From NCBI GenBank assembly GCA_944388805.1, contig CALXKE010000008.1, positions 1 through 64,000 of the forward strand: a stretch of DNA of 64,000 nt, written 5' to 3'. This document shows positions 1 through 9,266 of the stretch, one piece after another (position 1 is the stretch's first letter; every line of letters begins with the position of its first letter). Source of the stretch: an uncultured Clostridia bacterium (GTDB lineage: Bacteria; Bacillota; Clostridia; TANB77; CAG-508). The notes under the pieces were generated by a model. That model saw nothing but the letters and a program-made list of their open reading frames with translations, was not told the origin of the DNA and made no database searches. The position numbers were made by a program, and so were the translations under genes.

Positions 1-37
1 AAAAAAATATAGAATAAAAAATTTTAAAGAAAGGATA

Positions 38-69
38 CGTATAATGTTTTTCTATATATTCATTATACG
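38..69. repeat. 9-bp inverted repeat upstream of the HD-domain gene
   Basis: CGTATAATG at 38-46 and CATTATACG at 61-69 are perfect inverted repeats just before the GAGGA ribosome binding site of the first gene. They could be an operator or a leader hairpin. No U-tract follows, so it is not an obvious terminator. Confidence 0.4.
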
Positions 70-80
70 AGGAATAAAAA

Positions 81-653
81 ATGGAAAGAAAAGATGCAAT
101 GCAATTGTTAAAAAAATATAACAAGGAGGAATTCCATTTAAGACATGCATTAACAGTAGAAAGTGTTATGAGATATTTTGCCAAAGAAAATGGATACGAT
201 GAAGATTTCTGGGGATTAGTAGGATTATTACATGATGTTGACTTTGAACAATATCCAGAAGAACATTGTAAAAAAGCACCAGAACTATTGAAAGAAATCA
301 ATGCAAGTGAAGAATTTATACATGCAGTTTGTAGCCATGGATATGGTATTTGTTCAGACGTAAAACCAGAACATGAAATGGAAAAAATCTTATTTGCAAC
401 AGATGAATTAACAGGAATTATCTGGGCTGCTGCAAAGATGAGACCATCTAAAAGTACAAAGGATATGGAACTTTCAAGCTTAAAGAAAAAATTTAAAGAT
501 AAAAAATTTGCAGCTGGTTGTTCAAGAGATATTATTAGAACAGGAGCAGAACAATTAGGTTGGGAATTAGACACTTTATTAGATAAAACATTACAAGCAA
601 TGAAGGCTTGTGAAGATGAAATAGAAGAAGAAGTAAAGACAGAAATAGCATAG
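81..653 (+). CDS. HD-domain phosphohydrolase-like protein
   Basis: A 190-residue protein of the HD superfamily, metal-dependent phosphohydrolases that often act on nucleotides. Visible signatures are RHAL near residue 21, LLHDVDF (the HD doublet) near residue 52, and a later SHG and TDELTG that could supply further metal ligands. The C-terminal 20 residues are acidic. It has a GAGGA ribosome binding site about 8 nt before the ATG. It lies on the chromosomal side of the ICE junction, upstream of the rRNA methyltransferase gene, and shows no mobile-element features. The substrate cannot be told from the sequence. Confidence 0.8.
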   Translation: MERKDAMQLLKKYNKEEFHLRHALTVESVMRYFAKENGYDEDFWGLVGLLHDVDFEQYPEEHCKKAPELLKEINASEEFIHAVCSHGYGICSDVKPEHEMEKILFATDELTGIIWAAAKMRPSKSTKDMELSSLKKKFKDKKFAAGCSRDIIRTGAEQLGWELDTLLDKTLQAMKACEDEIEEEVKTEIA

Positions 654-766
654 GAAGTTTATTATATAGTTATCTTAAAAAAATAAGATTAGCAATTTGA
701 GAAAGAAATATAGGTAAAGATGAAAATTGTAAAGTGAAATGTATAATCAACTTGTGAGGAGTTAAA

Positions 767-2131
767 ATGGAAATACCAGTAAAAAAGAATCAAGAATATA
801 TTGTAGATATTATAGATAATGGATTTGAAGGAGAAGGTATCGCCAAAATTGATAATTTTACCATATTTATTCCGAATAGTATTAAAGGAGAAAAGGTAAA
901 AGTATTAATTGTGAAGGTGTTATCTTCTCATGCTTTTGGGAAAGTAATAGAAATCTTAAAAAAATCAGACAGTCGAACAGAAAGTGATTGTCATACATAT
1001 AAAAGATGTGGAGGTTGTAATTTAAGACATATTCAATATTCCGAAACACTAAATATGAAAAGAAATGCTGTTCAAAGTTTAGTCAACAAAACATTAGAAA
1101 CAAAGATTGAAGTAGAAGAAACTTTAGGAATGGAGCATCCATATCATTATAGAAATAAAGCACAATATCCAGTAGGCATAGGTAAAGAAGGAAAGCCAGT
1201 GATTGGTGTTTTTGCCAATCGAACACATGAGATTATTCCCATAGAAAATTGTCTTATTCAAGATGAAAAAACAGAAGAGATTGCAAAATATATTGTAAAT
1301 TATATTACAGAAAATCATATTTCTATATATAATGAAAAAACCAGAAAAGGATTAATAAGACATATTGTTACCAAAATAGGAAAAAGAACAAATGAAATAA
1401 TGGTCATTCTTGTTATCAATGGAAAAGAATTTCCAAATGAAAAGAAATTCGCAGAAACACTAATAAGCAAGTTTCCTAATATTAAAACGATTGTCAAAAA
1501 TATAAATGAGAAAAATACAAATGTGATATTAGGAGAGAAAAATATAACGATATATGGAGAAGGATATATAACAGACAAATTAGGAGAATTAACATTTAAA
1601 ATTTCACCATTATCTTTTTATCAGGTAAATCCAGTTCAAGCAGAAAAGTTATACATGATAGGTGTCAAATCAGCCAATATCACAAAAGAAGATACTGTCT
1701 TTGACTTATATTGTGGAATTGGAACCATTTCTTTATTTATGGCAAAATATGCGAAAAAAGTATATGGTATTGAAATTGTAAAACAAGCAGTAGAAGATGC
1801 TATAGAAAATGCAAAATTAAATGATATCCATAATACAGAATTTATTGCAGGAGATGTAGAAGAGGTATTAGATGATTTAATTAATAACAAGAAAATTATT
1901 CCAGATATCATTATGGTTGATCCTCCAAGAAGAGGACTTGATAAGACAAGTATTCAAAATATATTAAAGATAAAACCGAAAAAACTTGTTTATATTAGTT
2001 GTAATCCTGCAACTTTAGTAAGAGACCTAAAAGAGCTAGAGGAAAGCTATGATATAAAAAGCATAAAGCCGGTGGATATGTTTCCATTTACAAGCCATGT
2101 TGAGTGTGTAGCGTTACTATGTTTGAAATAG
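767..2131 (+). CDS. rlmD: 23S rRNA (uracil-5-)-methyltransferase RlmD/RumA family
   Basis: A 454-residue SAM-dependent methyltransferase that forms 5-methyluridine in 23S rRNA. An N-terminal TRAM-like domain (about 1-60) is followed by an iron-sulfur-type cysteine cluster (CHTYKRCGGC), the SAM site FDLYCGIGTISL, the motif DPPRRGLD and the catalytic-cysteine motif YISCNPATL. The length is normal. The gene ends in HVECVALLCLK, the conserved rumA 3' end used as an integration site by serine-recombinase ICEs in streptococci. Conjugation genes start about 500 bp downstream, so this gene probably overlaps the left attachment site and remains intact. RlmCD-type specificity cannot be excluded. Confidence 0.93.
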   Translation: MEIPVKKNQEYIVDIIDNGFEGEGIAKIDNFTIFIPNSIKGEKVKVLIVKVLSSHAFGKVIEILKKSDSRTESDCHTYKRCGGCNLRHIQYSETLNMKRNAVQSLVNKTLETKIEVEETLGMEHPYHYRNKAQYPVGIGKEGKPVIGVFANRTHEIIPIENCLIQDEKTEEIAKYIVNYITENHISIYNEKTRKGLIRHIVTKIGKRTNEIMVILVINGKEFPNEKKFAETLISKFPNIKTIVKNINEKNTNVILGEKNITIYGEGYITDKLGELTFKISPLSFYQVNPVQAEKLYMIGVKSANITKEDTVFDLYCGIGTISLFMAKYAKKVYGIEIVKQAVEDAIENAKLNDIHNTEFIAGDVEEVLDDLINNKKIIPDIIMVDPPRRGLDKTSIQNILKIKPKKLVYISCNPATLVRDLKELEESYDIKSIKPVDMFPFTSHVECVALLCLK

Positions 2132-2135
2132 AATC
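2090..2135. other. Candidate left ICE attachment region (rumA 3' end)
   Basis: The last codons of rlmD, around catgttgagtgtgtagc, correspond to the rumA 3' end that several ICEs target. The sequence changes from housekeeping genes to element genes just after it. The matching right copy is not in this window, so the exact crossover cannot be fixed. Confidence 0.45.
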
Positions 2136-2578
2136 TTCAAGTGTTGAAATCAATAAGGTTACAAAGATTTTATAAAAACTTAAAAAAGCACTCAAAAAGA
2201 GAAAAAAATGATAAAATTTTCCCAAAAAATCAATTTGAAATTGAAAGTAGTACAAGGAAACATGATTTAAAAAAGTAGAAAAAAGACTGAAAAACTTAGA
2301 GGCAGTAAGAAAAATGAATGGATATATCTACGGTATGAATACAAGAAACATTGAGTGCAAACCATGAATATATAAAAAATAGCTAAAACTCAATAAAAAA
2401 TAGACTTTTCAAAGTCCTACGTAGCCATAGACCTTATACAAGGCTAAAAATAGTTTATTTGTAAGTTTACTATCAATATATCTAATAATAAACAAAAATA
2501 AATAATATAAAAATGATACATTTCATTGACTATATGATATGTATTAAGAATGAAAATATAATAAAGAGGAAGGGACTC
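2132..2578. other. Non-coding ICE left end
   Basis: About 450 bp with no credible long gene. It is AT-rich with scattered short open frames. A possible -10 (TATAAT, 2557-2562) lies near its end but has no strong -35. In an ICE this position would normally hold attachment-site arms or the promoter of the first element gene. Confidence 0.5.
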
Positions 2579-2613
2579 TAAATAAAGTGTTATAACAGAC
2601 ACTTTATTTTTAT
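2579..2613 (+). terminator. Hairpin with U-run ahead of the first ICE gene
   Basis: AAATAAAGTGT and ACACTTTATTT form a stem of about 11 bp followed by TTTT, directly upstream of an AAAGGAGG ribosome binding site. Placed between a weak promoter and the gene, it could act as an attenuator. Confidence 0.5.
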
Positions 2614-2638
2614 ACTCAAAAAAGGAGGAATGCAGAAT

Positions 2639-3403
2639 GTGAGTGAAGAAAACACAATTGGATATTATGCAGTATTACCAGCAACTATATTATTCAATCC
2701 AGAATTAAAACCCAATGAAAAATTATTATATGCAATCATAACAGCACTAGCAAACAAAGAAGGATACTGTTTTGCATCAAATAATTATCTAGCAAAGTTG
2801 CTTGGAGTAAAAGCACATACAATATCCATATGGGTATCTAATTTAAGTAAAATGAAATTTGTATGTGTCGAATTAATCAAAAATGAAAAAAATGAGGTCA
2901 TACAAAGAAGAATCTATCCAAATGATAGTCCATATAATTTAATAAAACAACCCTATGTCACGAATATAACATACCCCTGTGTCATAAAAAAGACAGAGGG
3001 TATGTCACAAAAAAGACAATATAATAATATAAATATAAAGATAGATAGATTTTTTAATTTTATTATAAATAAAGAAAAGCAAAATCCAGAAAATTTTAAT
3101 AGAAGTCAAGAATTAGAGTTTTTTAAATTACTAGAAAAGCTAGAATTAAATTATACAGAAAATCTTTTAAAGATATTTACGAAAGAAAATGTAGAAAAGC
3201 TAAAAATAATTATTTTTGCATTAAAAGAAATATTTTTAAGCAATAAAAATCATTTACTAATCAAAGTAAAAAGAGAAGAACTAATAGAAATATATGAAAA
3301 TTGTAAAACAAAAGAAAAAGAATATAGAGGAACAGAAAAAGAAATAAGTAATTTTTTTGAATATTATTATAGAAGTTTAATAAGAAAATTAGAAAAAGCA
3401 TAA
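2639..3403 (+). CDS. Helix-turn-helix replication-initiator-like protein
   Basis: A 254-residue protein whose first 100 residues resemble the HTH_36/DnaD-type winged helix of plasmid and phage initiators: LNPNEKLLYAIITALANKEG-like segment, then NNYLAKLLGVKAHTISIWVSNL as the recognition region (described here only in outline). The C-terminal half is lysine/glutamate-rich and helical. A GTG start at 2639 is preferred because AAAGGAGG lies 10 nt upstream, whereas the ATG at 2630 would be only 1 nt from it. It is the first gene of the element, next to the transfer operon. A role in replication of the excised ICE or as a regulator is inferred. Confidence 0.55.
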   Translation: MSEENTIGYYAVLPATILFNPELKPNEKLLYAIITALANKEGYCFASNNYLAKLLGVKAHTISIWVSNLSKMKFVCVELIKNEKNEVIQRRIYPNDSPYNLIKQPYVTNITYPCVIKKTEGMSQKRQYNNINIKIDRFFNFIINKEKQNPENFNRSQELEFFKLLEKLELNYTENLLKIFTKENVEKLKIIIFALKEIFLSNKNHLLIKVKREELIEIYENCKTKEKEYRGTEKEISNFFEYYYRSLIRKLEKA

Positions 3404-3442
3404 TAGCTTTTATTTTTTTGCCTAAAAACAAGGAGGTCAAAG

Positions 3443-3695
3443 ATGATACCTACTTATAATATAGATAATTTAACAGGTAATTTAGATACAATGTTCCAAA
3501 ATGTTATGAAACTCGGATTTATAATATCACTTGTTCTTATAACAATATGGATTATTGTAAGTTTATTGATATGGTTATTTCGGAGCCAAAAAGAAATCCG
3601 AAAGAGCAATTAAGTTTGGAATAAAGAATTTTATAATAGCCTTAATTTTAATTATTATCGTACTAATAGTGCCAGTATTATTTACCATATTTTAA
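3443..3695 (+). pseudogene. Small two-TM membrane protein, apparently split by a +1 frameshift
   Basis: The frame starting at ATG 3443 (AGGAGG ribosome binding site) encodes 56 residues with one membrane segment (about 25-46) and stops at 3613. A second frame, one base later, runs open from about 3582 to 3695 and encodes a second strongly hydrophobic segment without its own start or ribosome binding site. A +1 shift near the ccaaaaag run at 3586-3593 would join them into a two-TM protein of about 84 residues, a plausible small T4SS membrane component just before the pilin gene. It may be a true mutation, a sequencing error or programmed frameshifting. The 56-residue product alone may also be functional. 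Confidence 0.45.
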
Positions 3696-3760
3696 GTTAA
3701 GGAAAAATGAGCATACAAGCTCCAGAAGGATTGTTCTAAGAGAATAATGGGAGGTAATGT

Positions 3761-4186
3761 ATGAGCAAGGTAAGAAAAAAAGGAAAATTAAAAGAAAACA
3801 TAAAAAAATTAATGTATAAAATAAAAAACAAGATTTGGATAGTACCACCTATATTAATGATGCTACCAAGTAAGGTATTTGCAGTTGAAGGAAGCATTAA
3901 TACAGCAGAAATAAATCAAGCAACAGAAAATATAAAAAACGCAGTTGTTAAGTTAGCGATGCCAATCGGTGGAATTTTAGTATTTGTCAGCATTGTCATT
4001 ATTGCTCTAAAAATGATAGTCAATTCTAACAATGCTAACAAAAGAAGTGAATCAATAGGGGCATTAGCTTGGGTATGTGCAGGAACAATGCTTTTAGGAT
4101 TATCACTAATTGTTGCAGGAATTATTATATCAATTGCTACAAATGGTGGTGGAGCATTAATACAAAGTACAGGAACAACAGCATAG
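3761..4186 (+). CDS. VirB2-like (TrbC-type) conjugative pilin/channel subunit
   Basis: A 141-residue membrane protein with a lysine-rich N-terminus, a signal-like hydrophobic stretch ending PSKVFAVEG, and two further membrane segments (about 60-80 and 105-130) separated by NSNNANKRSES. Size and three-helix layout fit the VirB2/TrbC pilin family of type IV secretion systems. Its place directly before prgI and virB4 supports this. The ribosome binding site is GGGAGG. The fold is inferred from topology because the family has few invariant residues. Confidence 0.65.
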   Translation: MSKVRKKGKLKENIKKLMYKIKNKIWIVPPILMMLPSKVFAVEGSINTAEINQATENIKNAVVKLAMPIGGILVFVSIVIIALKMIVNSNNANKRSESIGALAWVCAGTMLLGLSLIVAGIIISIATNGGGALIQSTGTTA

Positions 4187-4198
4187 GAGGAGATGTAG

Positions 4199-4483
4199 AT
4201 GAATATATACAAAGTACCATTTGATTTTGCACATGAAGAAAAAATATTTGGTGGTTATTTATCATTAAGACAAGCAATTTATGTGGTATTAGGAATATCG
4301 TCAGCAGGAATATTATTTATTCCACATATTCCTATGATATTCAAAGTAATTATATTTTTAACAACATTTATAGCATTTTTAATATTTGCATTTTTAAAGA
4401 TAAATGAGATATATGCAGATAGACATTTTTTAAACATTATAAAATACATATTTAGAAAGAAGATATATCTTTCGGAAAGGTAG
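4199..4483 (+). CDS. prgI: PrgI family protein (VirB3-like)
   Basis: A 94-residue protein opening with YKVPFDFAHEEKIFGG YLS-like residues typical of PrgI proteins, followed by two adjacent membrane helices (about 27-65) and a basic tail. PrgI/VirB3 proteins are inner-membrane subunits that work with VirB4. The gene starts 12 bp after the pilin gene and is followed 6 bp later by the next T4SS gene, so it is part of one operon. Confidence 0.8.
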   Translation: MNIYKVPFDFAHEEKIFGGYLSLRQAIYVVLGISSAGILFIPHIPMIFKVIIFLTTFIAFLIFAFLKINEIYADRHFLNIIKYIFRKKIYLSER

Positions 4484-4489
4484 TAAAAA

Positions 4490-5215
4490 ATGGTAATTGC
4501 AATTATATTTATATTAGCAGGGATTATCTTTATGATAGGAACTCTAATATATGTGAAAAATAAAAATAGTTTACAAGAGATTAGAAAAATAGATACAAAA
4601 GATACAAAAAAGGTACGAAAGACAATATGCAATTTATGGGGAATTAGTAATATAAAAGATAATATGATATGTGTTAATAAAAGACAGTATTCAATTATAT
4701 TAGAATTGGAAAGTATAGAATATAATTTATTACATAATCAAGAAAAAAATGCAGTTGATTTGGAGTTAATTAGAATATCACAAATGATAAAGTTTCCAGT
4801 ACAATTTCTAGAGATAAAACAAAAAGTAGATACGAGTGAAAGTATTGAAAAAATAGAATTAAATACAACAAATGCTAATTCTTACATAAAAGAGTATGGT
4901 CAAAATCTAATAAGAAAATTACAGGAAATTTCAAACAATGAAAATTTATTCAATAGGAAAAGTTATATGATTATAACAACATTTAACAAAGAAAAAGAAG
5001 CAAAGATAGAATTACTTGACTTTTACGATTTGCTAAAATATCACTTTGCAAACATAAAAATAGGAATTAGAATTTTAGGAAAAAATGAAGTAGAACAACT
5101 TATATATGACCAATTACATAAGGGGAGTAAAACAAGGGTAAACGAAATAATTGAGGAAGGAGGACTAGCATTATATGCAACACAAGAAAAAAGAAAAGAA
5201 AATCAAACCATATAA
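4490..5215 (+). CDS. TrsD-like conjugal transfer protein
   Basis: A 241-residue protein with one N-terminal membrane helix (about 1-22) and a soluble domain. Position between prgI and virB4, and segments such as IVLELESIEYNLL-like beta strands near residue 70, resemble TrsD/TraD-type proteins related to the N-terminal domain of VirB4 ATPases. It has no Walker motifs. It overlaps the virB4 gene by 41 nt, implying translational coupling. The exact role is unknown. It probably scaffolds the ATPase at the membrane. Confidence 0.55.
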   Translation: MVIAIIFILAGIIFMIGTLIYVKNKNSLQEIRKIDTKDTKKVRKTICNLWGISNIKDNMICVNKRQYSIILELESIEYNLLHNQEKNAVDLELIRISQMIKFPVQFLEIKQKVDTSESIEKIELNTTNANSYIKEYGQNLIRKLQEISNNENLFNRKSYMIITTFNKEKEAKIELLDFYDLLKYHFANIKIGIRILGKNEVEQLIYDQLHKGSKTRVNEIIEEGGLALYATQEKRKENQTI

Positions 5216-7010
5216 AAAAAGGAAGGCAAAAAAAGAGGAAAATTTATTAGATAATCAAAAAGATTTGATTTCACTACTAGCTCCAGAAGTTATCGAAGAA
5301 AAAAGAGATTATATTTATTTAGGTAGTGATAAATATGCAAGGATATTTTCATTAGTATTTTATCCTAATAAAATTTGGCTTGGATGGATAGATGAGATAT
5401 TAAATGAAATTGGAGATGTCGATATATCAGTACAAATTCAAGTAGCAGATGAAAGAAATGTCGAAAAATATCTAACGCATAAGATAACAAAGTTAAGGTC
5501 AGATAAATATTTGTTTATTAAACAAGGTAATATTGAAAATCTATATAAACTAGAGGAACAAATACAAGCATTAGAAGAAATGAGGAAAGACATACAAATA
5601 CATAATGATAAAATGTTTTTTGTAAAAATAGAGTTTAGAATTAATGCAGAAAGTATAAAAGAATTAAATGAAAAAAGCACTGTATTAAGAGATGAATTTT
5701 CAAATCGAGCTTGTGAAGTAAAACCTTTGTATTTTAAACAATTAGATGGACTAAAAGAAACATTACCAATAAATAATAACATCATAAGAGATAACACAAG
5801 AAATATGACATCAGAGGGATTAGCAACAATGTTTCCAATAGCAAGAACAAAGTCAGATTTATCAAAAGGAATTTATTTAGGTAGAGATTTATTTACTGGA
5901 CTACCTTTAAACTTAGAAACATTTTGTGAAGAATTATCTAACGCAAATATTGCAATTTTTGGAATACCAGGAGCAGGTAAATCTGTAGCAGTGAAAGTTA
6001 TATCTGGAAGAAATGTTGTAGAAGGTAGAAGAATGGCTACTATAGACATAGAAGGAGAATATGGAAATTTAACAGAAAAATTAGGTGGTAGAGTAATAAA
6101 AGTAAGACAGGGTATTCCAGTTGGAATAAATCTATTTGACATAGATATTGATGAAGATGAAAATTTTGTTGATATAGACACAAAAGTAACAGAAATACGA
6201 GCAATATTTTATGGAATTATAAATAAATATGAAAATAGATCACTTAAACCTTATGAAATTTCAGATATAGAAAAAGCAGTAAAAGAAGTGTATTTTGAAA
6301 AAGGAATAACAAAAGATAGAAATTCAATTTATGAAAAACAGGGTGGAAAAATAGATGGAAAAATTACATTAGGAAATGTAAAGAAAAGGATGCCAACACT
6401 TACCGATTTTCATAGAGTAATGAAAGACAAAATAGGAAATAAGGAACTTGCAACAACATTAAGTAATTTTCTTAGAGGAAATACTTTAGGAATTTTTGAT
6501 TGTCAAAGTACACTAAAAATAAATGACCAAGTTATATGTTTTGATATTTCAGAAATTCGTGATGAAATTATGAGATATTATGTATGTTTAGTTTTAACAA
6601 CTTGGATAACTAATAAATATATGGCAACCAAAGAAAAAAATCCACGATATGTAACAATCGATGAAGCATGGAATATTTTCAAAAATAAAGAAACATCTGA
6701 CTTTTTAGAAGATTTAGCGAGGCGTGCAAGAAAAAAGAAAGTGGCATTGATTTTAGCAACACAAAACTTAGGTGAGATGAGACAAAATAGACAAGCGGAA
6801 GCAATCGTAAATTGTTGTGATACGATTATACTATTTAAACAATCAGTAGGTAGTATTGATGAAGTTATGAAATTTTTCAAATTACCAAGTGGAGCAAGAG
6901 ATATTTTATTAAAAGCAAGACCGGGAGAATGTATTTTAATTAGAGCAGGAGAGGTGCGAGCAGTAAAAATCGAAATGACAGAATTTGAAAGTAAATTTGT
7001 TACAACATAG
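5175..7010 (+). CDS. virB4: VirB4/TrsE family conjugation ATPase
   Basis: A 611-residue T4SS ATPase. An N-terminal domain (about 30-230) precedes the motor domain, which has Walker A GIPGAGKS at about residues 263-270 and Walker B YVTIDEAW with the aspartate near 496. LATQNLGEM supplies a conserved downstream motor motif. VirB4 powers substrate transfer and pilus assembly at the cytoplasmic face. The first 25 residues are very basic. The chosen ATG lies inside the preceding gene, with GAAGGAGG about 11 nt upstream. The motifs are intact, so it should be active. Confidence 0.93.
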   Translation: MQHKKKEKKIKPYKKRKAKKEENLLDNQKDLISLLAPEVIEEKRDYIYLGSDKYARIFSLVFYPNKIWLGWIDEILNEIGDVDISVQIQVADERNVEKYLTHKITKLRSDKYLFIKQGNIENLYKLEEQIQALEEMRKDIQIHNDKMFFVKIEFRINAESIKELNEKSTVLRDEFSNRACEVKPLYFKQLDGLKETLPINNNIIRDNTRNMTSEGLATMFPIARTKSDLSKGIYLGRDLFTGLPLNLETFCEELSNANIAIFGIPGAGKSVAVKVISGRNVVEGRRMATIDIEGEYGNLTEKLGGRVIKVRQGIPVGINLFDIDIDEDENFVDIDTKVTEIRAIFYGIINKYENRSLKPYEISDIEKAVKEVYFEKGITKDRNSIYEKQGGKIDGKITLGNVKKRMPTLTDFHRVMKDKIGNKELATTLSNFLRGNTLGIFDCQSTLKINDQVICFDISEIRDEIMRYYVCLVLTTWITNKYMATKEKNPRYVTIDEAWNIFKNKETSDFLEDLARRARKKKVALILATQNLGEMRQNRQAEAIVNCCDTIILFKQSVGSIDEVMKFFKLPSGARDILLKARPGECILIRAGEVRAVKIEMTEFESKFVTT

Positions 7011-7033
7011 GATAGGTGGTGGAAGAATTGAAT

Positions 7034-8533
7034 ATGAAAAAAGTTTTGATAAGTATGTTTGTAATAATACTTATTTTTTTTAGCTTTACAAATTCAGTAA
7101 ATGCTAATTTTTTTACAGATGATGAAGAAGAGGAAAATGTTGAAGATATTATTGATGAAGACGAAGGCGGATTATTTGAAAAAATTATTGCTAAAATGAT
7201 AGGTGGCTTGGCAGAAACAGTATTTGACCTAACGACTAAAGAAGAATTTGGAGTAGGATTTAAGAACTATGATGAACTAATCTTTGGAAATAATCAAACA
7301 GACCTTTCACCATTTACAGAAGAAAATTGGAATTTAATGATGGATTGGTACTGGAGGATTGCAACAATAATAGGAGGACCAATTTTAATAGCAATTGTTG
7401 TACTTGCTTGGAAAATGATTGTTGCAGGTATGAGTGAAGATAAAAGAGTAGAGGCAAAGGATAATTTGTTAAGATTATTTTTTGGAGCAGCAGCAATAGG
7501 TATGGCTCCAATATTTGTGAAATTTGTACTTTTACTAAATAATTCCTTAGTAAAAATGTTAGTTGCATATACACATGGAAGTTTAGATGACCTTTTAGGT
7601 AATTCACTATTGACAAATATTAATACTGGAAATGCAATAGCAACAGCAATTGTAATTGCAATGTTTGCATATCTATTTGTGAAGATTAATATAAAGTTTA
7701 TCATTAGACAATTTACATTAATTGTTTTTACTATTTTCACACCGATTGTAGCAATATTTTGGATTTTAAATAAAAGAACAATAGCAAGTAGTATTTGGTT
7801 TGGACAGATAATTATAAATGCTTTTATGCAATTTGTTTATACATTTTTATTTTTAATCTATATGAGTTTTCTTCCAGAGAGTGCTGGTTGGGCAGTAAGT
7901 TTATTGTGGGCTATGATGATTCTTCCTCTAGCGGATGCTTTGCAAAATACAATGCAAAATCTTGTTAGTAGAATAGCAGGTGTAGATAATGAAGAGTTGG
8001 CTAACAGAGGTATAGGTATGGCATCAGCAATGGGATATACAGTAAGGTCTATTGCATATCAATTTAAAGGAAATACTGAAAATAGTGAAGATACTGGAAA
8101 TGCAGAAAACAAGGAAGAAGGGCAAGACTTTATTAGTAGAATCATTAATAGAAGTACAAAAACAACATCGAAACCATTAGAAGGAACTAGCTTAGCTGGT
8201 ACAAATTACGAAAGTAATTCTTATAACATAATGGGCAATTCAAAAGCTGAAAATATGAATAAAAATCAAGAATTAAATCAAGCAAATCAGAAACAAATAA
8301 ATCGTGAAAGCAAGTCAAGTACAGGTGGAAGTATAAAGAAAGCATATAATATTGGAAAAGAAGCAATGAATTTAGGAATGTATATGGCAGAGGGTAGAAA
8401 TTACAGAACAAATAACTATGAGCAAGATAGGAAATATCAAAGACATAATATCAATAATACAAGGAAAGAAGATTTACAAAATAATACCAATAAAATTATA
8501 ACAATAGAGGAAGAAACAGATGTTGAAGAATAA
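7034..8533 (+). CDS. VirB6/TrbL-like polytopic channel protein
   Basis: About 499 residues. A cleavable signal (MKKVLISMFVIILIFF...SVNA) leads into an acidic stretch, then at least six membrane segments between about residues 110 and 300. The hydrophilic C-terminal 200 residues are rich in asparagine, glutamine and serine. This is the usual layout of VirB6/TrbL channel subunits with a long tail. ATG 7034 is favoured over the upstream GTG codons because it begins the signal sequence and has GGAAG 8 nt upstream. It follows virB4 directly and overlaps the peptidase gene by 14 nt. Confidence 0.72.
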   Translation: MKKVLISMFVIILIFFSFTNSVNANFFTDDEEEENVEDIIDEDEGGLFEKIIAKMIGGLAETVFDLTTKEEFGVGFKNYDELIFGNNQTDLSPFTEENWNLMMDWYWRIATIIGGPILIAIVVLAWKMIVAGMSEDKRVEAKDNLLRLFFGAAAIGMAPIFVKFVLLLNNSLVKMLVAYTHGSLDDLLGNSLLTNINTGNAIATAIVIAMFAYLFVKINIKFIIRQFTLIVFTIFTPIVAIFWILNKRTIASSIWFGQIIINAFMQFVYTFLFLIYMSFLPESAGWAVSLLWAMMILPLADALQNTMQNLVSRIAGVDNEELANRGIGMASAMGYTVRSIAYQFKGNTENSEDTGNAENKEEGQDFISRIINRSTKTTSKPLEGTSLAGTNYESNSYNIMGNSKAENMNKNQELNQANQKQINRESKSSTGGSIKKAYNIGKEAMNLGMYMAEGRNYRTNNYEQDRKYQRHNINNTRKEDLQNNTNKIITIEEETDVEE

Positions 8534-9266
8534 GATAAAAAAAGCAGTTGTAAGTTTTGCAATTATGCTAATAAAACCATTTATTGTTCCAATTATTATG
8601 ATTGTAATATTATTGGCTATTGTTTGTAGTATAACAGATATATTATATATAGCTTTTAATCATGAAGAAGAAAGTAATATTAAAGAAGAGCTTGCTTATT
8701 ATGATACAGAATACAATAGAGATGAAGCAAAAAGCTTTTTTGACAGTGTTTGGGATTTCGTAGAAAAAATATTTGGTGGAGGAGAGATGGCAAAAGATGC
8801 AGATTGGCCAGTAGAAGGTCAATATACAATAACAAGTTATTTTGGAAAAAGAGATGCACCAACAACAGGAGCATCAACGACGCACTCTGGAATAGATATT
8901 GCAGCACCAGAAGGTAGCAAATTAGTTTGTATTATGGATGGAGAAGTAACATCTGTTGGTTGGGGAGGTGCAGGAGGTTATACAATTACCATAGAAAGTA
9001 CAGATGGTGTATATAAATTCTCATATTGCCATTGCTCTCCAGAATTTATTGTATCAGTAGGACAAACAGTAAAAAAAGGAGAGATTATAGGAAAAGTAGG
9101 ACCTAAAAATGTATATGGTGTTACAAACAATCCATATAAAGATTCGAATGGAAATCCAACAAATGGTGCTACAACAGGATGTCATTGCCATTTCACGATT
9201 AGAAAAAATGGTGAACTAATAGATCCATTAGAAATTTTAAAAGAAAGAGAGGTTTTAGTTGCATGA
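8520..9266 (+). CDS. M23 (LytM-type) peptidoglycan endopeptidase of the T4SS
   Basis: A 248-residue membrane-anchored protein: one helix at about 12-40, a linker, then an M23 peptidase domain (about 100-245). The zinc ligands are visible: HSGID (H122 and D126) and CHCHF (H222 and H224). Such enzymes open the cell wall for the conjugation channel, replacing the VirB1-type lytic transglycosylase or NlpC/P60 enzyme of other ICEs. It sits between the VirB6-like and receiver-like genes in the transfer operon and overlaps both neighbours. Catalytic residues look intact. Confidence 0.87.
   Translation: MLKNKIKKAVVSFAIMLIKPFIVPIIMIVILLAIVCSITDILYIAFNHEEESNIKEELAYYDTEYNRDEAKSFFDSVWDFVEKIFGGGEMAKDADWPVEGQYTITSYFGKRDAPTTGASTTHSGIDIAAPEGSKLVCIMDGEVTSVGWGGAGGYTITIESTDGVYKFSYCHCSPEFIVSVGQTVKKGEIIGKVGPKNVYGVTNNPYKDSNGNPTNGATTGCHCHFTIRKNGELIDPLEILKEREVLVA

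Noticed and set aside
6578..6880. Minus-strand open frames inside virB4 and many other genes
   Set aside because: They lack ribosome binding sites, have poor composition and lie opposite well-supported genes, so they are shadows.
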